Below are positions 38,391 through 46,863 of a DNA stretch of 64,000 nucleotides, one piece after another. This DNA comes from Gammaproteobacteria bacterium (GTDB lineage Bacteria > Pseudomonadota > Gammaproteobacteria > Steroidobacterales > Steroidobacteraceae), in contig DAIDHD010000006.1 in assembly GCA_027459765.1 (NCBI GenBank), positions 1 through 64,000 of the forward strand, written 5' to 3'. Positions within the stretch are counted from its first letter, which is position 1. Every line of letters begins with the position of its first letter. Position numbers and translations under genes: made by a program. The notes under the pieces were generated by a model, which searched no databases, was not told where the DNA came from, and saw nothing but the letters and a program-made list of their open reading frames with translations.

Positions 38391-39227
38391 CTAAACCCTC
38401 CGGTAGGCCGTGCGCCCCACCAGCCGATAGCGCTGGGAGACGTTGAAGAGGTTCTCGGAGTGCCCGATGAACAGCCAGGCTCCCGGCTCCTGCAGATCGG
38501 CCATGCGGTCGAACAACTTGCGCTGGGTCGGCTTGTCGAAGTAGATCACCACGTTGCGGCAGAAGATCACGTCGAATGGACCGCGCATGGGCCAGTCGTG
38601 CAGGAGGTTCAGCTGTTTGAAGCTGATCAGGCTCTTGAGGTCGGAACTTGCGCGGAACGCGCCGCCCTCGGTGCGCTCGAACCAGCGCTCCCGTCGCGCC
38701 GCCGCCATCTTGCCGATCGCGTCCGCCGAGTACTCGCCGCGCGCTCCCTTGGCGAGCACCGCCGAGTCGATGTCGGTGGCGAGGATGCGCGCGTTCCAGC
38801 TCTCGAGCCCCGTGAATGCCTCGCGCAGCGTCATCGCGATGGAATAAGGCTCCTCGCCGGTGGAACACCCCGCCGACCAGATGCGCAGGCGCCGGCCGGC
38901 GGCGCGCTTCTGCCGCACCTCCGGCAGGACCTGCTCCGCGAGCTGGCGGAAGTGATGGTCCTCGCGGAAGAACGAGGTCAAGTTGGTGGTGATGGCGTTG
39001 GTGAGCGCCTCGATCTCCTCCGGGTGCCCCTCCTCAACGAGGTCGCAGTAGTCCGCGAAGGTCTCCAATCCGAGTGCGCGCAGCCGCTTGGCGAGACGTC
39101 CGTACACGAGCTCGCGCTTGGCGTCCGACAACGCGATGCCGGTGGAGTGGTGCACCAGCGTGCGCAGCCGCTCGAACTCAGCGTCCGTGAGCACGAACTC
39201 GCGCAATTCCGCCGACATCCCCGACAT
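38391..39227 (-). CDS. cheR: Chemotaxis protein methyltransferase CheR
   Basis: Methylates chemoreceptor glutamates using S-adenosylmethionine. The protein of about 278 residues has the helical N-terminal domain (FERLRTLVHHSTGIAL), TNLTSFFREDHHF, the SAM-binding motif RIWSAGCSTGEEPYSIAM, and FDVIFCRNVVIYFDKPTQ. ATG 39227 has GGAG eight bases upstream and is preferred to the GTG at 39236. A chemoreceptor in this window ends in DWAEF, a fit to the peptide recognised by tethered CheR enzymes. Confidence 0.95.
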   Translation of the reverse strand: MSGMSAELREFVLTDAEFERLRTLVHHSTGIALSDAKRELVYGRLAKRLRALGLETFADYCDLVEEGHPEEIEALTNAITTNLTSFFREDHHFRQLAEQVLPEVRQKRAAGRRLRIWSAGCSTGEEPYSIAMTLREAFTGLESWNARILATDIDSAVLAKGARGEYSADAIGKMAAARRERWFERTEGGAFRASSDLKSLISFKQLNLLHDWPMRGPFDVIFCRNVVIYFDKPTQRKLFDRMADLQEPGAWLFIGHSENLFNVSQRYRLVGRTAYRRV

Positions 39228-39239
39228 TGTCGTCACTCC

Positions 39240-39752
39240 TCAGAACAGCTCGATCGCCCCTGCCACCGCCGCACTCTCGGCGCCATGTGCCACCCCCGTC
39301 GCCGCGGCGACATCTTCCCGCGGCGTCGCCGCCGCACCCTCGCGACAGGGTTCCGGGACCATCGCGGCGAACAACGTGCGCTCCTCGTTCATCGTGAACG
39401 CGGCCAGCTGGCGCCGCCGCAGCTCGCTCAATCGCTGCGCCGTCGCCGGCACTGCCGCGGGCTGCGCGAGCGCGCGCAGCGCCTCCGCAACGTGCGTCAA
39501 CTGCTGCACCAGCCGGTCGTGCACCTGGACCGCCGTCACCACCCGCGCGAAGGCACCTCGGCGGGTCGCGGTCTCGGCGGCGTCCGACGCCGCCGAACCC
39601 TCGATCAGATCGCCGAGCGCCGCCAGCACCTCGCCCGTGGCGTCGCGATCGAGCGCGAGCGAGGCCTCGATCTGCGTCGCCGCCCACTCGAGCCAGTGCC
39701 GCTGCCAGTCGGCGTCGACGGCGGCGGTCGCTTCGCGCTCGACCCGGGCCAT
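39240..39752 (-). CDS. Putative CheZ-like phosphatase / che-operon accessory protein
   Basis: A 170-residue, mostly helical protein. I do not recognise a clear full-length family. The central helix TAVQVHDRLVQQLTHVAEAL contains D-x3-Q (D-R-L-V-Q), the spacing of the catalytic Asp/Gln of E. coli CheZ (DLTGQ), in a similar amphipathic context. The last residues GAIELF recall CheZ's C-terminal CheY-binding peptide and match CheD's VELF ending. No other CheZ candidate was found in the operon. ATG 39752 lies four bases after the STAS stop. The function is inferred from these motifs and position only. Confidence 0.5.
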   Translation of the reverse strand: MARVEREATAAVDADWQRHWLEWAATQIEASLALDRDATGEVLAALGDLIEGSAASDAAETATRRGAFARVVTAVQVHDRLVQQLTHVAEALRALAQPAAVPATAQRLSELRRRQLAAFTMNEERTLFAAMVPEPCREGAAATPREDVAAATGVAHGAESAAVAGAIELF

Positions 39753-39756
39753 GAAT

Positions 39757-40026
39757 TCACGCCTGCGCGCGCGCCGCGCCCGCAAGGCCGAGCGCGGTCT
39801 CGACGCCGATCAGGCGCGCGGCTTCCCGCAGGGCGTCCGACGCCCCCTGCCAATCGAGCGGCCCGCGGCTGCGCGCCGCGGCGACCAGCACCTGCAGCCC
39901 GGCGGTGTCGATCTCCAGCACGCGCGCAGCGTCGATGCGCAGCGGGCCGCCGCCCGCGTCGGCCGCGAGTCTTTGCCGAAAGGCGGCCACTTCGGCGATG
40001 GTCAGACGTTCGGGCAGCTCGATCAT
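39757..40026 (-). CDS. STAS-domain protein (anti-sigma-antagonist type)
   Basis: A single STAS domain of 89 residues: ERLTIAEVAAFRQRLAADAGG, LRIDAARVLEIDTAGLQVLVAAAR, and a C-terminal helix DALREAARLIGVETALG. The phosphorylatable position is Thr in EIDTAG, the place of the regulatory Ser/Thr of SpoIIAA-like proteins. ATG 40026 overlaps the cheW stop (ATGA); the longer track ORF (to 40161) lies over cheW. STAS proteins between cheW and cheR occur in other gammaproteobacterial che operons; no partner kinase is in the operon. Confidence 0.85.
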   Translation of the reverse strand: MIELPERLTIAEVAAFRQRLAADAGGGPLRIDAARVLEIDTAGLQVLVAAARSRGPLDWQGASDALREAARLIGVETALGLAGAARAQA

Positions 40027-40559
40027 GCCGCTGCCACCTCGAGCACCGCGTCGGCGGCGACGGCGTCGTCGGCCACCAGAAGGTCCACGTCGAGCAGAAT
40101 GACCATCTTCTTCTCTACGGTGGCGAGCGCCTTGACGAAGCGCGACCCCAGGGTGTGGCACTCATCCGGAGGCGCCAGAAGATTGGCCTCGTCGATGTTG
40201 TAGACCTCGGAGACCGCATCCACCACGATCCCGACGGTGCGTTCCCCGCGGCTGCCGTTGGCGCGCAGCACGATCACCACGGTGGTCGGGCCGAAGTCCA
40301 CCGTATCGAGGCCAAAGCGCTGCCGCAGGCCGAGAACCGGCACCACCGCGCCGCGCAGATTGATCACCCCGAGCACGTAGCTCGGCGTGCGCGGGATGCG
40401 CGTGGCGGTATCCCAGCCCTTGATCTCCTGCACCCGCAGGATGTCGACGCCGTACTCCTCGCCCGCGAGCATGAAGGTCAGGTATTGCTTGGCGTCGCCC
40501 GCCTGCGCCTTGCCGCCCTTCTGCGCCATCGCGGTCAAGGCCGAATTCTCGTCGCTCAT
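40023..40559 (-). CDS. cheW: Chemotaxis coupling protein CheW
   Basis: Adaptor that links chemoreceptors to CheA. The 178-residue protein has a 25-residue polar N-terminal extension, then the CheW domain: KQYLTFMLAGEEYGVDILRVQEI, RTPSYVLGVINLRGAVVPVLGL (receptor/CheA contact region), VGIVVDAVSEVYNI and the final strand KKMVILLDVDLLV. A short Ala/Asp/Val tail follows. Located 47 bp after cheA, it overlaps the STAS gene. Confidence 0.95.
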   Translation of the reverse strand: MSDENSALTAMAQKGGKAQAGDAKQYLTFMLAGEEYGVDILRVQEIKGWDTATRIPRTPSYVLGVINLRGAVVPVLGLRQRFGLDTVDFGPTTVVIVLRANGSRGERTVGIVVDAVSEVYNIDEANLLAPPDECHTLGSRFVKALATVEKKMVILLDVDLLVADDAVAADAVLEVAAA

Positions 40560-40607
40560 GTGCTCATCTCCTCGTGCTGACCCCTGTCCCCGTCGCCGCG
40601 CCGACCG

Positions 40608-42845
40608 TCAGGCCGCGCGTACCGCGCGCCGCTCGCTGCGGGCCGCGCGCGCGGCCCCCGCCCGAAGCTCGTCGGCCGAATTACGGTCGATGAGTCCGGG
40701 CACGTCGATGATCAAAGCCACCGTGCCGTCGCCGAGGATGGTGGCCCCGGCGAGGCCGCGCACCTGGCGGAAGTTCTTCTCCAGACTCTTCACCACCACC
40801 TGCTGCTGCGCGAGCAGGTCGTTGACCAGCAGGCCGACGCGTTTGCCGTCGGCCTCGACCACCACCAGCAGCCCGTCCTCGGTGGCCTGGCGCCCGCCGG
40901 AGACGTCGAACATCTCGTGCAGCTTGATGACCGGGATGTATTCCTCGCGCAGCCGGAAGAGCTCGGTGCGGCCCGCGATGGTCGACAGCTGGTCCTTGCG
41001 GACCTGGATGGTCTCGACGATGGCGAGGAGAGAGATCACGTAGGTCTCGCTGCCGACGCGCACGAGCTGTCCGTCGAGGATGGCGAGCGTGAGTGGCAGA
41101 CGGATGCGGATGACGCTCCCGTGGCCCTCGCGCGAGGTGATCTGCACCTGACCGCCGAGGTCGTTGATGTTGCGGCGGACGACGTCCATGCCGACACCAC
41201 GGCCGGAGACGTCGCTGATCTGGTCGGCGGTGGAGAACCCCGGCATGAAGATCAGATTGTGGATCTGGTCCTCGCCGAGCTCCTGGTTCGGATCGACGAG
41301 ACCGCGGTCGCGCGCCTTGGCGAGAATCTTGGCCTTGTTGAGCCCGCCGCCGTCGTCGCGCACCTCGATGATGATGTTGCCGCCCTCGTGGAAGGCGGCG
41401 AGTTCCAGCAATCCGCTCTCGGGTTTGCCGACCGCGAGCCGCCGCTCCGGCGTCTCGATGCCGTGGTCGAGCGAGTTTCGTACGAGGTGCACCAGCGGAT
41501 CGCTGATCTTCTCGAGCACGGTCTTGTCGAGTTCGGTGCCCTCGCCGGTGAGCCGAAGGTCGACCTTCTTGCCGAGTTTGCGCGACAGGTCGTGAACCAG
41601 GCGCGGGAAGCGGTTGAAGGCGAAGCTGATCGGCATCATGCGCACCTGCATGACGCTCTCCTGCAGGTCGCGGGTGTTGCGCGCGAGCTGCGCGAGCCCC
41701 TGGCGCAGGCGCTCGAGATCCTCCGGCTCCACGCCGTCGGCGAAACGGTTCAGCATCGACTGCGTGATCACGAGCTCGCCGACCAGATTGATCATGTGGT
41801 CGACCTTCTCGGTGGCGACCCGTATCGAACCCGCCTCGGCGGACGCCTTGGCCGCCGCCGGCGCCGCGGCCGCGGCAGGCGCGGAAACCGCGACCGGCGC
41901 TGGCGTAACGACCGGCGCTCGCGCGGCGATCTGCGCTGGCGCAGCGACCGGCGCTGGCGCCGCCGGGACGGGCCTGGGCGCAGGCGTCGCCGCGGCCACA
42001 GGTGCGGCAGCCGGCGCCGCAATGGCGGCAGGCGGCGGCGCGGCTACGGCCGGCGCTGCGTCCTGCGGTCCGAACGGCATGAAAGTCAGACGGCACGCCG
42101 GGTCGACCCAGTCGAAGATCTCGTCGAGCGCGGACTTCGACACTTCGCCGCGCAGTTCCAGGTCCCAGGCGAGATAACAGGACTCGGGGTCGATGTCCGC
42201 CAGCGCCGGCACGGCGCCGAGGTCGGCACGCACGGTGAGCTCGCCGAGACGCGCGAGCTCGGCGAACATTCGCGTCGGTTCGTTGCGCAGCTTGAGAAGT
42301 GCGGGAACGGGTTCGAAGCGGATGCGCCAGCCCGCGCCCACGCCCGCGCTGGCAGGCGCAGCCGCTTGGGCACCCGCCGCCGCGCGCTCATCCGCCGCCG
42401 GGCCCGCGGTCGACGGCGGTTCGGACGCCGCGGCCGCCGCGGCGTGCACGCCCGGGGCGGCGAGGATCTCGCCGATCTCGCGATTGAGGGCTTCGATGCG
42501 CGCCTGGTCGAGGGCACGGCCCTCCTCGGTCGCCGCCATCATCTCGCGCAGGCAGTCACAACCCTGCAGCAGGACCTGCGTGCCCTCGGGCGTGATGGCG
42601 CGCTTGCCGTTGCGCATCTCGTCGAGCAGGGTCTCGACGCCGTGGGTAAAATTGGCCACCTCCGCGAAGCCGAAGGTGGCGGCGCCGCCCTTGATCGAGT
42701 GGGCCGCGCGGAAGATCGTGTTGATGGTCTCGCGGTCGGCGCTCGCGTCGAGGTTGAGTAGCCCCGACTCCATCACGTCGAGACCCTCCTTGCACTCCTC
42801 GAAGAAGACCTTGGCGATCTCCATCATTTCCGGATCAAGATTCAT
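40608..42845 (-). CDS. cheA: Chemotaxis histidine kinase CheA
   Basis: Receptor-controlled kinase that phosphorylates CheY and CheB. The 745 residues show an Hpt domain with phospho-His about residue 49 (RAAHSIKGGAATFGF), a divergent P2-like region (about 170-270, containing GWRIRFEPVPALLK), a low-complexity Ala/Pro linker (about 275-345, repeated PAP/APV), the dimerisation helices, the kinase domain with N-box HLVRNSLDHGIE and G-boxes DDGGGLN and GRGVGMDVV, and a CheW-like C-terminus. ATG 42845 has GAGGA eight bases upstream; the track ORF extends too far. It follows cheY by 44 bp. Confidence 0.96.
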   Translation of the reverse strand: MNLDPEMMEIAKVFFEECKEGLDVMESGLLNLDASADRETINTIFRAAHSIKGGAATFGFAEVANFTHGVETLLDEMRNGKRAITPEGTQVLLQGCDCLREMMAATEEGRALDQARIEALNREIGEILAAPGVHAAAAAASEPPSTAGPAADERAAAGAQAAAPASAGVGAGWRIRFEPVPALLKLRNEPTRMFAELARLGELTVRADLGAVPALADIDPESCYLAWDLELRGEVSKSALDEIFDWVDPACRLTFMPFGPQDAAPAVAAPPPAAIAAPAAAPVAAATPAPRPVPAAPAPVAAPAQIAARAPVVTPAPVAVSAPAAAAAPAAAKASAEAGSIRVATEKVDHMINLVGELVITQSMLNRFADGVEPEDLERLRQGLAQLARNTRDLQESVMQVRMMPISFAFNRFPRLVHDLSRKLGKKVDLRLTGEGTELDKTVLEKISDPLVHLVRNSLDHGIETPERRLAVGKPESGLLELAAFHEGGNIIIEVRDDGGGLNKAKILAKARDRGLVDPNQELGEDQIHNLIFMPGFSTADQISDVSGRGVGMDVVRRNINDLGGQVQITSREGHGSVIRIRLPLTLAILDGQLVRVGSETYVISLLAIVETIQVRKDQLSTIAGRTELFRLREEYIPVIKLHEMFDVSGGRQATEDGLLVVVEADGKRVGLLVNDLLAQQQVVVKSLEKNFRQVRGLAGATILGDGTVALIIDVPGLIDRNSADELRAGAARAARSERRAVRAA

Positions 42846-42889
42846 TTCATAATCCTCGCAAGCATCGGTGCCGCGGCCGTGCGGACCCT

Positions 42890-43252
42890 TCAGATCACCT
42901 TGGCGATGGTCGACAGCAGCTGCTCGGGATTGAACGGCTTGACGATCCATCCCGTGGCGCCGGCGCGCTTGCCGTCGACCTTCTTCTCCTGGCTCGATTC
43001 GGTGGTGAGGATGAGCATGGGCACGAACTTGTAGTCCGGCAGCGCCCGCAGCTCGCGCACCAGGTTGATGCCGTCCATGCGCGGCATGTGCACGTCGGTG
43101 AGCACCAGATCGGCGCGCGACTCCTTGGCGAGTTCCAGGGCCTCGACCCCGTCACAGGCTTGCACGACCGTGTATCCCGCCCCCTGCAGGGTGTAGCGGA
43201 CCATTTGGCGCATGGAAACCGAGTCGTCCACCGCGAGAATTGTCTTGGCCAC
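42890..43252 (-). CDS. cheY: Chemotaxis response regulator CheY (operon-leading copy)
   Basis: A 120-residue receiver: pocket AVDDSVSMRQ, phospho-Asp about 53 in LVLTDVHMPRMDG, Thr in LILTTESS and Lys about 105 in WIVKPFNPEQ. First gene of the main che operon, in front of cheA. The V-K-P-F-N ending is typical of CheY copies coupled to CheA in such operons. Its promoter region holds a sigma-28-like element 40 bp upstream. Confidence 0.93.
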   Translation of the reverse strand: MAKTILAVDDSVSMRQMVRYTLQGAGYTVVQACDGVEALELAKESRADLVLTDVHMPRMDGINLVRELRALPDYKFVPMLILTTESSQEKKVDGKRAGATGWIVKPFNPEQLLSTIAKVI

Positions 43253-43291
43253 TCCGACGCTCCCGATCGCCCGATGGGCGGGCCCATCCGG

Positions 43292-43318
43292 TTATCGTCG
43301 CGTGCGGCCGGGTCTTGA
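43292..43318 (-). promoter_or_regulatory. Sigma-28 (FliA)-like promoter for the che operon
   Basis: On the minus strand TCAAGACC (43318-43311), 11 bp, then GACGATAA (43299-43292), one mismatch from the FliA -10 GCCGATAA with exact spacing. It sits 40 bp upstream of the first cheY ATG and has the same layout as the cheY2 promoter at 35663-35689. Confidence 0.6.
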
Positions 43319-43364
43319 AGCGAAATGAGCGGATTTCGCCGCTCGGTGTGACGCGGCGCACAGA

Positions 43365-43381
43365 GCCCGCCGACGGCGGGC
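43365..43381 (-). terminator. Hairpin after cysS, possible terminator
   Basis: A perfect 7-bp stem GCCCGCC-GAC-GGCGGGC sits 21 bp beyond the cysS stop in its direction of transcription. It has no T-run, so it may be only a transcript-end stabiliser or a pause site. Confidence 0.35.
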
Positions 43382-43401
43382 CGTGAGGGATTCCCCGAGC
43401 G

Positions 43402-44787
43402 TCAGGCGCGACGCCAGGCCGTGCTGCCGTCGGGCTTGTCCTCGAGAATCACGCCGGCCGCCGCGAGTTCGTCACGGATCCGGTCGGCGTCCTTGAAGCG
43501 GCGCGCGGTGCGCGCGGCGCGCCGCTCCGCGGCCAGCCGCTCGATGTCGGCATCGGCGAGGCCGGCGCCCACGCCGCGCTTCAGGTACTCGGCCGGGTCC
43601 GCCTGCAGCAGACCGAGCACCCGGCCCATGGCGCGCAAGGTGGCCGCCCGCGCCGCCGCCGACGCGCCATCGCCCGTCGCCTTTGCGGCGTTCAAGGCCC
43701 TGGCCTCGGCCTGCAGTACCGCGAACGCCTCGGGCGTGTTGAAGTCGTCGTCCATGGCGGCGGTGAGCGGCTCCATCGCCACAGGATCGGCCGTACCGCC
43801 GCCCGGAGTGTCCGCAAGCGCACGGTACAGCCCGAGGAGCGTCTCGTCGGCCTGAGCGAGCTGGGCGGCGGAATAGTTGATCGGCCCGCGGTAGTGGCTC
43901 GAGAGCAGGAAAAAACGCAGCACCTCGGGGTCGCGCAGGGTCGAGAGCACGTCGCGCACCGTGAAGAAGTTGCCGAGCGACTTCGACATCTTCTCGTCAT
44001 CGACGCGCACGAAACCATTGTGCATCCACACGTTCACGAACGGCGTGCCGCAGGCGGCGCAGCTCTGCGCGATCTCGTTTTCGTGGTGCGGGAACTTGAG
44101 GTCCATGCCGCCGCCGTGCAGATCGAAGTGGTCGCCGAGCAGGCTCACCGACATGGCCGAGCACTCGATGTGCCAGCCCGGCCGGCCCGGCCCCCACGGC
44201 GAGGGCCAGGAGGGCTCACCGGGCTTGGCGTGCTTCCACAGCACGAAATCGAGTGGATCGCGCTTGCCCTCGTCCACCTCGACCCGCGCGCCGGCGCGCA
44301 GGTCCTCCAGGCGCTTCCCCGAGAGCCTTCCGTAGTCGGCGAACTTGCGCACGGCATACAGCACGTCCCCGTCCTCGGCGACGTAGGCGTAGCCCTTGTC
44401 GATGAGCGTGCGCGTCATCGCCACGATGGCCGGTATGTAGGCGGTCGCGCGCGGCTCGTGGTCCGGCGGCGCGAGGCCCAGTCGGGCGCAGTCCTCGTGC
44501 ATCGAATCGGTGAAGCGGCGCGCGAGCGCCGCCCAGTCCTCGCCATTCTGCGCGGCGCGCTGGATGATCTTGTCGTCGATGTCGGTGACGTTGCGCACGT
44601 AGGTCACGTCGAAGCCGCGCGCACGAAGGTAGCGCTGCACCAGGTCGAACACCGTCAGCATGCGCGCGTGGCCCAGGTGTATATGGTCGTACACCGTCAT
44701 GCCGCAGACGTACATGCGGACCTGGTTGTCGCGCATAGGCTTGAAGGGCTCCTTGCGGCCGGTGAGCGAATTGTGGATGCACAGCAT
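43402..44787 (-). CDS. cysS: Cysteinyl-tRNA synthetase
   Basis: Charges tRNA-Cys. The 461-residue class I synthetase has the HIGH-type motif [11 protein letters not shown], the KMSKS motif [13 protein letters not shown], and zinc-ligand positions including Cys in YVCGMTVYD and the HIECSAMS segment, with the helical anticodon region rich in Ala/Arg near the end. Length is normal for the family. It follows gltX by 18 bp, so the two synthetases are probably co-transcribed. Confidence 0.96.
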   Translation of the reverse strand: MLCIHNSLTGRKEPFKPMRDNQVRMYVCGMTVYDHIHLGHARMLTVFDLVQRYLRARGFDVTYVRNVTDIDDKIIQRAAQNGEDWAALARRFTDSMHEDCARLGLAPPDHEPRATAYIPAIVAMTRTLIDKGYAYVAEDGDVLYAVRKFADYGRLSGKRLEDLRAGARVEVDEGKRDPLDFVLWKHAKPGEPSWPSPWGPGRPGWHIECSAMSVSLLGDHFDLHGGGMDLKFPHHENEIAQSCAACGTPFVNVWMHNGFVRVDDEKMSKSLGNFFTVRDVLSTLRDPEVLRFFLLSSHYRGPINYSAAQLAQADETLLGLYRALADTPGGGTADPVAMEPLTAAMDDDFNTPEAFAVLQAEARALNAAKATGDGASAAARAATLRAMGRVLGLLQADPAEYLKRGVGAGLADADIERLAAERRAARTARRFKDADRIRDELAAAGVILEDKPDGSTAWRRA

Positions 44788-44805
44788 GGCGGAGTCTTCG
44801 CAGGT

Positions 44806-46185
44806 TCAGGCGTAACGGGCGAGCCGGCGCCGCACCGACTCGGACGTCAGCAGTTTCAGGAGCGGACCGAGCTCCGGACCGTGGGTGCGTCCGGTGAGCG
44901 CAGCGCGCAGCGGCATGTACAGAGCGGCGCCCTTGCGCCCGCTGCGCTGAGCGAGCGCGCGTGCGAGCGCCTTCAGGTCGGCGCCGGCCTCCTCGTAGGC
45001 GGCCGCGGCCGCGGCGAAGAACGGCGCGCCGGCGTCCGCCACGACCTGCGCGGCCTCCACGTCCAACGCCGGCGGCTCGGCGGCCAGCACCGCGCGCCAC
45101 GGCGCGGCATCGGCGGGCAGCACGACGTTGTGGCGCACCAGTTCGATGAACTCCGGCGAGGCGTCGCCGCCGAGCCAGCGACCGAAAGCCTCCGCGGGCA
45201 GCCGCGCGAGCGCCTCCTTTTGCCAGTGCACGAGCTGGCTCTCCTCGAAGCGCGCCGAGGCGCGGCCCAAGTGCTCCGGGCGGAAGTGCGCTGGCATCTG
45301 GTCGCGCTCCAGCCAGCCGATCTCGGCGTCGGCGGCGTGGCCGAGCCGGAACAGGTGGTTGAGCAGCGCCGCGCCTAGATAGCCGTGCTCGCGGAACTCG
45401 CGCACGCTGGCGCTGCCGTGGCGCTTGGAGAGCGGCGCGCCATCGGCGCCGACCAGCAGCCCCACGTGCCCGTAGGCGGGCGCCCGCAGGCCGAGCGCGG
45501 CGAGCAGCAGGAGCTGCCGCGGCGTGTTCGTGAGGTGGTCGTCGCCGCGCAGCACGTGCGTCACGCCCATCAGCGAATCGTCGACGGCATTACAGAAGAA
45601 GAACGCCGCCGTGCCGTCCTCCCGGCGCACGATGAAGTCGCCGATGTCGGCGGCTACGAATCGCTGCGGGCCGTGCACCAGATCCACGAACTCCACCTGC
45701 GCGTCCGCCGGCACGGCGAAACGCAGCGTCGGGCGTCGGCCGGCGCGCTCGCGCTGCGCGCGTTCGGCGGACCCGAGCGCACGGCAGGTGCCGGCGTAGC
45801 GCGGCGGCTGTCCCGCCATGCGCGAAAGTCGTCGCGACAGCTCGAGTTCCTCGGCCGTGCAGTAGCAAGGATAGGCGGCCCCGGCGCGCTCCAGCCGGGC
45901 GTAGAGCTCGGCGTAGACCGCGCCGCGCTCGGACTGCGCGTAGGGAGCGGCGGGTCCGCCCACGTCCGGCCCCTCGTCCCAGTCGAGGCCCAGCCAGCGC
46001 AGGTCGTCGAGCAGCGCCGCGCGGTGCTCGTCGCGGCTGCGCTCGGCGTCGGTGTCCTCGATGCGCAGGATGAAGCGGCCGCCGCTGCGGCGAGCCCACA
46101 ACCAGCTGAAGAAAGCGGTACGCGCATTGCCGAGATGCAGCGATCCGGTGGGGCTCGGCGCGAAGCGCGTGACGACGGCGGACAT
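44806..46185 (-). CDS. gltX: Glutamyl-tRNA synthetase
   Basis: Charges tRNA-Glu in the cytoplasm. The 459 residues have the class I HIGH-equivalent RFAPSPTGSLHLGNARTAFF, the catalytic domain motif RIEDTDAERS, and the KMSKS-equivalent APLSKRHGSASVREF, followed by the helical anticodon-binding half. HipA toxins of the E. coli type phosphorylate the Ser in this kind of LSKRHG loop, and hipBA is present in the same window. ATG 46185; divergent from the cyclophilin gene across a 38-bp gap. Confidence 0.95.
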   Translation of the reverse strand: MSAVVTRFAPSPTGSLHLGNARTAFFSWLWARRSGGRFILRIEDTDAERSRDEHRAALLDDLRWLGLDWDEGPDVGGPAAPYAQSERGAVYAELYARLERAGAAYPCYCTAEELELSRRLSRMAGQPPRYAGTCRALGSAERAQRERAGRRPTLRFAVPADAQVEFVDLVHGPQRFVAADIGDFIVRREDGTAAFFFCNAVDDSLMGVTHVLRGDDHLTNTPRQLLLLAALGLRAPAYGHVGLLVGADGAPLSKRHGSASVREFREHGYLGAALLNHLFRLGHAADAEIGWLERDQMPAHFRPEHLGRASARFEESQLVHWQKEALARLPAEAFGRWLGGDASPEFIELVRHNVVLPADAAPWRAVLAAEPPALDVEAAQVVADAGAPFFAAAAAAYEEAGADLKALARALAQRSGRKGAALYMPLRAALTGRTHGPELGPLLKLLTSESVRRRLARYA

Positions 46186-46197
46186 ATCCCGCCATTG

Positions 46198-46211
46198 TAC
46201 TCATTCGAGTA
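46198..46211. promoter_or_regulatory. Palindrome in the gltX / cyclophilin divergent gap
   Basis: A perfect inverted repeat TACTC-ATTC-GAGTA fills the centre of the 38-bp intergenic space. A TAGAAT that could act as a -10 for the plus-strand gene overlaps its right end. No -35 stands out. It could be an operator seen by both genes. Confidence 0.35.
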
Positions 46212-46223
46212 GAATCCCGTTCC

Positions 46224-46856
46224 ATGAAAGCCCGATCGCTCGCAATCGCATTGCTCGCCGTGGCCGCCGCCGCCACGTCCCTCCTGCCCCGCCTGGCCTC
46301 GGCCGCCGATGCCGCGCCGGCCAAGCCCGACACGACGGCCGCGAAGCCGGCCGCTCCGGCACGCGTACAGGTGACCACCAGCATGGGATCGTTCGTGATC
46401 CAACTGGACGCCGAGCGCGCGCCGCTGACCGTGGCGCACTTCTTGAAGTACGTCGATCAGGGCTTCTATTCCGGCACGATCTTCCACCGCGTGATTCCCG
46501 GCTTCGTCATCCAAGGCGGCGGATTCGACACCAACTACAAGTTGAAGGGCCCGGTGACCCGCATCGTCAACGAGTCCGGCAACGGACTCGTCAATGCGCG
46601 CGGCACGGTCGGCCTCGCCCGGCCCGGCACCCCGCACGACGGGGACGTGCAGTTCTACGTGAACCTCGCCGACAATTCGGCGCTCGACCCGAACCCCGCC
46701 CGCTGGGGCTACGCCGTATTCGGCCGCGTGGTGCAGGGCATGGAGGTGGTCGACCGCATCGGCAACGTCGCCACCGGCGCGAAGGGCCCCTTCAAGGAGG
46801 ACGCTCCGCTCGATTCGGTGATCATCGAGCGCATCGAGCGCGTCACCAGCCCCTGA
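46224..46856 (+). CDS. Secreted cyclophilin-type peptidyl-prolyl isomerase
   Basis: Periplasmic proline isomerase of 210 residues. A signal peptide (KARSLAIALLAVAAAATSLLPRLASA) and an Ala/Pro/Lys spacer precede the cyclophilin domain (about 46-205): TTSMGSFVIQLDAERAPLTVAHFLKYV, FYSGTIFHRVIPGFVIQGGGF with the catalytic Arg and the F/I-Q-G-G motif, and ARPGTPHDGDVQFYVNLADN. The bacterial Trp/Phe position differs from the human type. ATG 46224 leads directly into the signal peptide. It is 7 bp upstream of lpxH, so co-transcribed. Confidence 0.92.
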   Translation: MKARSLAIALLAVAAAATSLLPRLASAADAAPAKPDTTAAKPAAPARVQVTTSMGSFVIQLDAERAPLTVAHFLKYVDQGFYSGTIFHRVIPGFVIQGGGFDTNYKLKGPVTRIVNESGNGLVNARGTVGLARPGTPHDGDVQFYVNLADNSALDPNPARWGYAVFGRVVQGMEVVDRIGNVATGAKGPFKEDAPLDSVIIERIERVTSP

Positions 46857-46863
46857 CGGCCGC

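Noticed and set aside
36678-40580. Long plus-strand ORF of 1300 residues, antisense to the che operon
   Set aside because: Low-complexity Arg/His/Gly-rich composition typical of high-GC antisense frames, lying entirely over well-supported che genes. The same applies to 8006-10654, 54277-57966 and 20426-22225.
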